A stretch of 64,000 nt of DNA from Limnomonas spitsbergensis. Taxonomy: Eukaryota > Chlorophyta > Chlorophyceae > Chlamydomonadales. Positions 55,780 to 64,000 of this stretch are shown in pieces. Made by a program: the position numbers and the translations under genes. The stretch lies in the NCBI GenBank assembly GCA_037349105.1, contig JAYJMM010000026.1, positions 930,001 through 994,000 of the forward strand, read 5' to 3'. The notes beneath the pieces are model-generated. The model was not told the DNA's origin. It was given only the letters and a program-made list of their open reading frames with translations, and did no database searches. Numbering within the stretch: the first letter of the stretch is position 1; the number at the start of each line of letters is the position of its first letter.

Positions 55780-58700
55780 ATGGAACGGCCACACGAGGAG
55801 GAGGCGAGACTGAAGAAGGAAGACCTAAATCAACTTAAAGACAGAGATAACCTACAGAGCGGGCTGTGTCCTTCGGAATTAAAGGGGAAAGCTAGTGGCG
55901 AAGCTGCTGCGAAAAACTGCAAGAAACTACTTCTCGACAGCAACCTTCTGGAGGAGAAAAAAAGCAGACGTCCCCGCACTTCAGCCCCGGAAACCCAGGT
56001 TTGTCTACGGTTAGGCATCCTCCCTGAAACTCATTAGCACCAGTCCCCCATGCCCATGTCTTGGCTGGCCCAGTTTGTAAGATCATGCCAGGTCCCATCC
56101 TGGTTATAAGTCTAGCGTGGGCGCAAGTAACAATTTCTGCTGCAGCACTGCGCATGGTGCCATGGGGCATTGTCCAGTTTCTCATAGTCATGCATGCATA
56201 CTATCTGGAAGGCTGCACATGGTGCCCTTTTCAGCTTTGCCAAGTCAATTATGGCCATGCATGCACCGTTAAGCACATCTCATCATTGACGGCCTTCATG
56301 TTGGAGCAAGATCCAGCAGCTTGCTATTTACTACTTATCTCCGTTGTCGTTGCTTGGGCTCCTGGACGGAGTTGACCGCTGGGATTTGCCGTAGTGGGTA
56401 GCATTCAAACCAGGATCAAGCAGAAAGGGAGTCCTGACATCCATCATGCAAGCTTGATTGAGAGCCTGGCCATAGGTGATCTCTGGGATTTCACTGGGAG
56501 TGCTCAAAACCCCGGCTTCCACCTGCTCTTTGGTCATGTAGGGTGGCGTTCAAACCAGAAACGTTCAGAGGGTGAGCCATGACCACCATCGAGCCAGATT
56601 GCAGCAGCCGGTGAAAGGCCTTGGCAGAGGTGAGGTATTCCACTGTGTATCTACTGTAATTCATCTACAGGTTAGGTATATCATAGTCTACGGCCATGGG
56701 GCCTGCCGGCCTGGTGCTGCATGCCCTACTGCTCGGGCCATCGGTCAATCATGGTTTGGTCCTAATTGGCCAAGTGGTGGCCGCCCGGCGACCCCCCCTT
56801 GGCGGTCTATCGACCTTCGCGCACTCAAAGGAACACACAGGCGTCATCGTGTCAGTGTTTGATTGGGCGGGTCCGCAGGTCCACAGAAGCCCATCATCAA
56901 CAGGCAAATTGTGCATCATGTGATGACTGGATCGCCCATCTCTTGGCATATATGCCCCTTTGGTACACTCCTGTTACACCGTCTGTTACACCTAACATTG
57001 TTTGGGGCAAAAGCGAGCTTGACATCCCACTATCTAACCTTGTTAGTGGCAGAAGCCAATTAAATCGGATGCATGGCTAAAACGGCCATTGGGCTTTGCA
57101 TGGTTTTGTTCTGCATGAATTGGCAGCATGGTAGCTGCGCCTGTTGGCTGGTCCCACTGCCTTGGATCAATCCTTTCTAGTGTGCTTCTGCTATGATTCA
57201 GCTACATCAGGGCATATGCTAAGGGGGCCTGATGCGGCAAGCCCAGCTGTTGAGGCTGCTGACCGTTGGCCGGTCAAGCTTTGGCACCAGTTGGCCCAGT
57301 TGTGGCCGCCTGGCGGCCACGGGAATGTGATATGGCACACGCTTACACTCACTTTGTTTTGGTTGCCTAGAAGCTCATGCCTGCTTCTCTTAATATTTCC
57401 TCCAAAAATTGCGTGGTAAATTATGAAAGACAATTTGCTGCATTATAACACCTGTACGTTACTCCTTTTAAATCTACTGGCAGCTGTTCCGAAGGTCCTC
57501 CCCAAGGCTGGCCTCTCCATTGGCTCACATCCACACTCGTGTGGATCAATGCCCGGCGCCATTCAGTGTGGACGACCGCAATCTCCTGATTATGAAAGTG
57601 ACCGGTTATAGCGTGCCTGCCTTAAGCTCACCCCTGACCCCTCAACCGTTTTGCAGGCACCTGTCCAATGTGCTTATAATGTGATGCTTGACTGGACTTC
57701 ATCAACGCACGCAAAATCTAAAAGTCTTACTATTCCCCCTGGATTCCCATGCCCTTATCTCACCCCTCACTGGTCTTCCATGGTAGGCTTGGAGGGCAGC
57801 AGCTCCAGGCACACGTCCAGACTGCCTGCATCCAAGGCAGGCACAGGATCCACTGCTAAGTCTGCTCACAAGTGAGAGGCTTTGTGGATGAGATGTAGCT
57901 TCAGGGGCGCATGTAGGCAGATGATGCAGCAATGGGTACACATTGTAGAGGAGGAGGCCGGAGGCCATGTTTAACTCGGCCGTGGCCCTCAGGCCGATTT
58001 ATGTTGCTCGCCTTGTTGTCTTGGTTGAGGTTCAACCCTTCGGCGCTTTCATGCTTGGGAATGTGGCGGGCATCTGGTTTGGGAGGCAGATGTAGCCTTA
58101 CTGCGCATTCCTTCCCTACCGTATCTGCCGATAGAGGTACTTATCACTGCACTTCTCAACATGCTCGCTCATGACAAACACTGCAGCCTTGGCTCAAAGC
58201 CCTGTTGTTTGTTTCTGTGAACTCAGGAGTGGATATGGTCGTAATCTCATAAGCATGTCCAGCCTTCGATCTCGCAATTGCGTGCAGCCATTTCTGTCAT
58301 ATTGAGACACAGACATTTGTCTTGAAACTCGATTCAGCTGCTTATGTCACAACTTGATCCAGCCGTGTAACTCAAAAAAGCATTCAGCCTTTCATCTCAC
58401 AGGTAGATCCTGTTGCCTGTTTCACGAGTAGATCTTGTTGCCTGTTTCACGAGGTGATCCTGTTGCCTGTTTTAGGAGTAGATCCTGTTGCCTGCTTCAC
58501 AAGTAGATCCTGTTGCCTGTTTCACGAGTATATATCCTGTTGCCTGTTTTACGAGTAGATCATGTTGCTTGTTTCACGGGTAGATCCTGTTGTTTGCCTC
58601 ATAAACAGATCCGGTCGTTATCCTTGGTAGATCCTATTGTTGGTCTCACGAGTAAGTCCTATTTTTGTTTGTTATCTACTGATGATGTCCAGCCGTTAAT

Positions 58701-61700
58701 CCCTTTTAAAAAGTGTGCTGCTAATATCACTGAACGATTCTTGTGCTTGTCTCCTGATTGGATCCTGCTGTTGGTCTCCTGAGAAGGTCCTGCTGGTCCG
58801 TACTTGCCTCAGGAAGCAGTTTCCGCAGATTTGGGGTTATGCGCTTTCCTATAAACCCTGTCATTTTGATCCAACCTTCCACATTGAACATGGATCAGTA
58901 TTCCACCAAAGTACACTATTGACCCACCTTCAGCGCTGACCTCTGACTCCTGACGTCCTCTGTAGGAATCTGTGTGTGGAGTGCAGCAAGCCTGGTTTTA
59001 AGCTCACTAACTTTGAGGTAAGCATTGAAGCTGCGAGTCAGGCGACATGCATCCATTGCAGGACCGTTTGTGCTGCTGCATGGCGGTTTCTGTTGTTGCA
59101 TGATTGGCATGACGGTTAGTGTTCTTGTCGCTGGACGGTTATTGCTGTTGCATGCGTGATATCACAGTTCGTGCTGCTGGATTAGTGGAATGACTATCAG
59201 CTTTATTTACGAGGGTCCCTATTGTCGTATGAAGGGCATGTCAGTTATTGCAGCTGCATGACGGTTACTGTTGTTGCGTGAGTGCAATAACGACCGCTGT
59301 TGTAACATGATAGTGTCGTTGCCGGCGGTCCGTAACTCGCCGATGTATTATGTTGCTCAACTCCAGGCTTCCTGTCTGGTGCTCATTCCTGATGACTGAC
59401 GTTTTGTTGCTCCCTTTGAGGGCTTGGGCCTGTCCTTCTGTCCCACTGAATATGGAGTTGTTGATTCTTGCACCCGTCTAGGACAAGGGTCGGATGTGTC
59501 CCACTTGCAAGGGTGCCTATGAGATGCAGAAGTCAAGGGGTCCCAAAAGGAAGCCAAGCACCCTGGACTTTGATGACCTAAACGAGGACAACGGAACGGC
59601 CATTCATCGGGTAGGATCTGCCCCTGGTGGTTGTCTCTGGGGGGGGAGGCTTACAAGCTTTGACCTGTCAAGGAGCGTACCCCCCCTGCCCTGAAAGATG
59701 AACCTTGAACCCTGTCCCAGGGGTTCCCAGGGGAGGAAAGAGGAAAGAGAGAGCCAGGGGGGTCCCAGGGGAGAAAAGAGGAAAGAGAGAGCCAGGGGGG
59801 TCCCAGGGGAGGAAAGAGGAAAGAGAGAGCCAGGGGGGTCCCAGGGGAGGAAAGAGGAAAGAGAGAGCCAGGGGGGTCCCAGGGGAGAAAAGAGGTAAGG
59901 GAGAGCAGGGGGGTCCCAGGGGAGAAAAGAAGAAAGAGAGAGCCAGGGGTTCCCAGGGGAGGAAAGAGGAAAGAGAGAGCCAGGGGGTCCCAGGGGAGGA
60001 AAGAGGAAAGAGAGAGCCAGGGGGGTCCCAGGGGAGGAAAGAGGAAAGAGAGAGCCAGGGGGGTCCCAGGGGAGGAAAGAGGAAAGAGAGAGCCAGGGGG
60101 GTCCCAGGGGAGAAAAGAGGAAAGAGAGAGCCAGGGGGTCCCAGGGGAGGAAAGAGGAAAGAGAGAGCCAGGGGGGTCCCAGGGGAGGAAAGAGGAAAGA
60201 GAGAGCCAGGGGGTCCCAGGGGAGGAAAGAGGAAAGAGAGAGCCAGGGGGGTCCCAGGGGAGAAAAGAGGAAAGAGAGAGCCAGGGGGGTCCCAGGGGAG
60301 AAAAGAGGAAAGAGAGAGCCAGGGGGTCCCAGGGGAGGAAAGAGGAAAGAGAGAGCCAGGGGGGTCCCAGGGGAGAAAAGAGGAAAGAGAGAGCCAGGGG
60401 GGTCCCAGGGGAGAAAAGAGGAAAGAGAGAGCCAGGGGGTCCCAGGGGAGGAAAGAGGAAAGAGAGAGCCAGGGGGTCCCAGGGGAGAAAAGAGGAAAGA
60501 GAGAGCCAGTGGGTTCCCAGGGGGGGAAAGAGGTTGAAAGGAGAGAAAGCCCCCGTTGAGCCTCAAACCCAGGGTTGCCGGCAACAAGTGTTTATTCTAG
60601 TGTGCAAAATACCACCTTAAACAGGCCGCTCAACAGCCACCATTAGGCCGATGGGGGTAAGACCCAGGGGCAACAGCCCCCATAAGGCCTGAAGTCCAGG
60701 GCTGTTTCATTCTTTGTTTGAGTGCGCATTATATGATATTTGGCAGTGTGCTGGGCAGCGACCCCTGGGCTGAAGGAGCCAATGCATTGAATTCATGTGC
60801 TGCTTCCGCGTTTTTTTAGTGTGCACCAGACTCAATGATACACCGAGCACATGGGAGTCAGACAGTCAGACTGCCTTCCGATGTGGCACAAGCAGAGCAA
60901 CGGAGCCTGAGCAAGGGCACAGCAGTACACAAAGTTAATGTTGTTTGTCTGATGAGCTTTGCAATTCTTCAAGCAAAGAAACAGTTGTTTTAGTGTGCTC
61001 CTGGCCACCTCTGGCAGGCCGCTGAGCAGCTTGGTGCAACATGCACCTTGCTGCACTAAGCCAACATGGCCGTACACCATGTTGTGGCTGAACTGAAGCT
61101 GAGGCGTTCACACATAGACACTGCAGGCTGTAGGCTGCGGCCAACTACCCGCGCATGGCTTCATCGCCACCCTGACGACCATGAAATGTCAAATTGTGGT
61201 TATTTGCCGTGCTGTGAACATCTCTTTCGGCGCTCATTTCCAGCTGTTCGGCTGAATACATCAATTAACGGCCGGCAATGAATGATGTTTTGACCCTGCC
61301 TACTGGTGCTCTGTTTGCGGCATGCTTTCCCCTACAGGCTGTCCTCTACATTGCAGTACATGGTACTGCTGGTCTGGTCAGGACCAGTTATCTATGTCAT
61401 ATTTTTTCACAAACCTTGGCGGCAAGGAGCTGCATGGCCTCAGATGACAAGCGGCCACATCTTAACAATGGATTGGCTGCCTCACCTGTCTCTCGCTCAG
61501 GGGAAGTGCGACCTACGCCTGACGTCCTGACTTTGTGTGTGCACCTACGCTCGCCTGCTGTATATGTCATTTGTTTTCTCCTCCCCCTGACAGGTCTGTG
61601 CCAGGAGGCGAGCCAGTGTGCCTCCCAGGTGGCTGCGCGTGCCTGATCACTCACGTCTGCGCCCCGCCGACTTCATGATTCCGCTACCTAACCGACTACA

Positions 61701-63767
61701 AATAAGACAGTTGCCTCCTTCCTTTCAGGTCAATGACAGGCGGCCTGTCAGTGTGCCTCCTGAGGACCCTGAGGGCCGGAGCAAGTACACCCCGGTTCCG
61801 CCGGCCACAAGATTCCGCGTCTCCCCACCCGCCTCGGCCACTGGACAGCGGGCTGGAGGCGCCCTCGGCCCTGCTGTGACGGGACCCGGAGCTACCCGCA
61901 ATGACTCCGGCCAGCTGTCGATAGCGATGCGCGCTGCTGCTGCGGGCGCTGCGGGCAGCACCGCCGCATTCCTCGGCCAGGAGGCGGCAGATGCGCCAGC
62001 AACAGCTCGGAGCGGCGGCTCACACGGACTGCCTGTGCGTGTAGGCGACAGCTCGGCTGAGGTCGCCACCACCACCACATCCGATGCTCTCGTTGTTGCC
62101 GCTGCTGCTCCTGCTGCCGTTCAAGAAGCGTCGCAGCCGCGGAGGGCGATGACTAGACAGAAGAGCGTTGTCCAGGAGGGACAGTGCGCGGTGAGTGGGC
62201 AGTGGTGTGGACATCCCAAAACCCTTCAACCTGGGTTCAATCACCCAGACACCAAGGGACAATGCATGGCCCTTCAAGGGGCATCATGTATCATGCCATA
62301 TATCATGTCTAAGATCGGCAGCAGTGTGGACTTACAAACGATCCTGACTGCAAGAGTCAGAGGTTCAAGGGAGCGAGAACTTGTAAACGATGAGTTACTC
62401 CTTGCAGGAGTTAATAAATGTTATTCCCTACGGTTGGGGTGCGAGAAAGCTTTTATCATCGAAGGTATGCAGGATATGATCATGATGTACATTATGTACA
62501 TCGTAATGATCATGATGTACATTATAATTTGGTTAAATGCCGTCGAAAACATCCCGAACATCGTCACTGCAGACTGACCTGAAATATGGCGTTTCCGCTA
62601 TTTCAACGCGACGCGCAAGCAGGCGTTCTTGTCCAATTGTGTTATCATGTTAGATTGCCCCCCAAACCAAGAAAACACGCCGATCCCTTCATCGCACGCT
62701 AATGGCACGCAATGGCCTGAGTTGCGGATTTTCGTGAAGGCGAACCATGACATTGGTGAGGACAAGGAAGTTCAGCATGAAGCGGTTGCACTATACTAAA
62801 CCCTGATTGACTTGAGGCCCTACAATAGGAGTCCCAATGGTTTGCCTGGGAGTCCTGGTTGGACTGAAATAATAAGGATCTAGGCTCAACCTACAAATTC
62901 TGTTTTCATAGTTTTGAGGACTTCGCTTTTCATATGGGAGAATTTAGCTTTGTATTCTGAATGTGCAAAGTAAGCTGAATCCTTTCCCCCAATCTAGTTA
63001 GCCTCTGGCCATTTTTATGACTTCATGTTATGCCACAATGTAATTGTTTTACCGGTAAACATGTGCTATACTTAACATCGCCGGGGCATGTTCACTGTAT
63101 TGCCGTTGTTCATTATTATATTGCCGATGATGACGGTATTGTGTTCTTTCCCTGGCTCTGTTGCCCGGCCTCTGCCCTACAGGGTTGCCGCTCTGCTCCC
63201 CTGCGCTGTTGCTCTGGTCCTGTACACTGCGCCCAATCTTCACCAGTGTTTCCTTTTTTGGCTACGAGTCCACCTTTTGCCCGCGGCCGCCAAAGGACCG
63301 GTCAAGACCAAACCAGGACTGGTTCACGCCTGGTGCCCAAGGCAGTTTGGCTGGCCACCATTGAGGCCACCTCTGGCCAGGAGCCAGGATGAAGCTGACA
63401 TGTAGCTGAGTCATGCAAACAAAAACTGATATTCACCGCATAAGCGCCAAACCCCGCACCTTCAACCCTCCATCCCCCCTGTGCAGGGCACTGCCAATAG
63501 GCTCTCCTGCAGCTATGAAGCAGAGGATGTGGCAGAGCAGGTATTCACGTCCATACGTGTCGTATGTTACTGTGTATTGCTGACATGCCGCATTGCCACC
63601 CCCCTGTGCAGAGCACTGCCATTACGCTGTCCTCCAGCTCAGAGGTGGAGAACGAGGCAAACCTGATGCTGCATGGTGCCAGCGGAGGGCGCCGGAGCGA
63701 GCGCTTGCCAAGGAGCGGAAACAGCAGGGACGAGGATGAGGGAAGAAGGGATGCTGACGTATTCAAG
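55780..63767 (+). CDS. Zinc-binding protein with Ala/Ser-rich region (3' end missing)
   Basis: Supported exons: 55780-55998 (first in-frame ATG; Lys/Glu-rich, ends APETQ), 58966-59017, 59482-59610, 61729-62190, 63487-63540 and/or 63612-63767. The phases of the last four join perfectly. The first exon needs at least one further exon between 56.0 and 58.9 kb to reach phase 2 (57484-57597 is a candidate). The joined peptide has LCVECSKPGFKLTNFE then DKGRMCPTCKGAYEMQKSRG: C-x2-C-x16-C-x2-C, a zinc-ribbon or the last half of a RING-type finger. Then follow RGPKRKPSTLDFDDLNED and 154 residues rich in Ala, Pro, Ser and Thr. A nuclear or ubiquitin-related role is possible but unproven. The gene runs beyond 64 kb. 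Confidence 0.5.
58380..58575 (+). repeat. 25-bp tandem repeat, fading outward
   Basis: There are seven or so units of GTAGATCCTGTTGCCTGTTT + CACGA. Weaker related words (GATCC(T/G)GT(T/C)GTT) extend to about 58800. It lies in the intron before the exon at 58966. Confidence 0.85.
59712..60535 (+). repeat. 37/38-bp purine-rich minisatellite
   Basis: There are about 22 copies of TCCCAGGGGAGGAAAGAGGA + AAGAGAGAGCCAGGGGGG, with GGAG/GAGA alternation and 5 or 6 terminal Gs. The strand is nearly all purine and can form triplex or G-rich structures. It starts about 100 bp after the donor of the exon ending at 59610. The long Arg/Glu/Gly and minus-strand Ser/Leu/Pro frames are not genes. Confidence 0.95.
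60590..61590 (+). other. Intron portion without a recognised feature
   Basis: GCAACATGCACCTTG and GGCCGCTGAGCAGC-type words resemble the MITE interior, but no ends are found. Reading frames of 60-120 codons here have no family resemblance. Confidence 0.4.
61590..61640 (+). repeat. Upstream echo of the exon at 61729
   Basis: ACAGGTCTGTGCCAGGAGGC + GAGCCAGTGTGCCTCCCAGG parallels TCAGGTCAATGACAGGCGGC + CTGTCAGTGTGCCTCCTGAGG at the real acceptor 133 bp downstream. Both have AG|GT(C). Confidence 0.85.
62466..62525 (+). repeat. Short duplicated palindromic block
   Basis: ATGATCATGATGTACATTAT is present twice (62476-62495 and 62506-62525) separated by GTACATCGTA. ATGATCAT and TGTACA are themselves palindromes. 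Intronic. Confidence 0.8.
63245..63431 (+). mobile_element. MITE copy with target-site duplication
   Basis: It starts AGTGTTTCCTTTTTTGGCTAC and ends GTAGCTGAGTCATGCAAACA + AAAACTGATA, as in the 41168-41360 copy. It is flanked by the duplicated target TTCACC (63239-63244 and 63432-63437). The 3' terminus has diverged. Confidence 0.75.
63487..63540 (+). repeat. Duplicated exon start, possibly an alternative exon
   Basis: GTGCAGGGCACTGCCAATAG + GCTCTCCTGCAGCTATGAAG and GTGCAGAGCACTGCCATTAC + GCTGTCCTCCAGCTCAGAGG (63606-63645) are two copies of one acceptor and exon start. The first is 54 bp, phase 0/0, and ends with a donor-like GAGCAG|GTATTC, so it could be spliced in as 18 residues or skipped. 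Confidence 0.75.
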
Positions 63768-63920
63768 GTAGGGAGGAAGGGCACACTTCAAACCCGCAAA
63801 CCTCAACCCTCTACCCGAATTTGTTGGGCTGAGGCTGGTCCGGGGATGGGGTCAGTGCCTCAGTGGGTGGGGCGTCCTCAGTGGTAATATAAACGGTTTT
63901 GCCACCGTGGAATACTGGGA

Positions 63921-64000
63921 TTGCTTTGCCTTCCCTCACAATTAACGTTGTTTGGGGTTGAGGGATCCATGCATATCCTAATTATCCAATGCTGACGCCA
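63921..64000 (+). repeat. Dispersed repeat (copy 2), cut by window end
   Basis: TTGCTTTGCCTTCCCTCACA + ATTAACGTTGTTTGGGGTTG + AGGGATCCAT matches 39739-39795. The copy continues past the window. Confidence 0.75.

Noticed and set aside
57484..57610. A confident exon of the zinc-protein gene
   Set aside because: It has an acceptor and a protein-like frame ending LLIMK, but the donor and phase cannot be matched to neighbours from sequence alone.
59604..60587. 327-codon minus-strand Ser/Leu/Pro frame and plus-strand Arg/Glu/Gly frame
   Set aside because: Both read the 37/38-bp array, with composition set by the repeat.

Overview
The window looks like nuclear DNA of a photosynthetic eukaryote, most likely a green alga (chlorophyte or prasinophyte). 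Its genes are broken by many GT-AG introns of 0.1 to 7.5 kb. Two of the genes encode plastid proteins of plant type. Non-LTR retrotransposon debris, small inverted-repeat transposons and very long minisatellites fill the rest. I cannot name the species. The long uninterrupted ORFs at 10.8-12.1, 15.7-22.0, 25.0-26.0, 32.0-33.2 and 59.6-60.6 kb are reading frames through tandem repeats, not genes.

Layout. 1-7.7 kb: a large inverted repeat (arms about 1.07 kb, each carrying the 3' end of a LINE) encloses an F-box-like/ankyrin gene on the minus strand and a proline-rich terminal exon on the minus strand. 7.7-12.2 kb: LINE tail, weak minus-strand reading frames and a 9-bp telomere-like minisatellite. 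12.25-33.5 kb: one plus-strand TPR-type gene, reconstructed here from about 16 exons with matching phases. One of its introns is 7.5 kb, most of it a 33-bp minisatellite; other introns hold 40-bp and 24-bp arrays. 33.5-36.5 kb: intergenic repeats. 36.55-49.34 kb: a complete 11-exon plus-strand gene for an EGY1-like plastid site-2 metalloprotease, with HEAGH and LDGG motifs. 50.83-52.48 kb (possibly to 52.69): a small plastid membrane protein resembling Arabidopsis AT1G42960. 53.8-55.4 kb: degraded LINE pieces in both orientations. 55.8-64 kb: a plus-strand gene with a C-x2-C...C-x2-C zinc-binding module and a long Ala/Ser/Pro-rich exon, running off the window.

The main discovery is a recurring pattern I call exon-edge echoes. 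Beside many exons, in all four plus-strand genes, the adjoining intron carries one to three decayed tandem copies of the exon's end together with its splice site. In one place (44.04-44.22 kb) a minisatellite unit contains the exon end and its 5' splice site. In another (38.87-38.98 kb) an echo is open and in frame. This suggests that introns here grow by repeated duplication of splice junctions, and that some intronic minisatellites begin this way.

The genes do not form a pathway; they are independent neighbours. The two plastid genes (EGY1-like and AT1G42960-like) are adjacent on the same strand, 1.5 kb apart.
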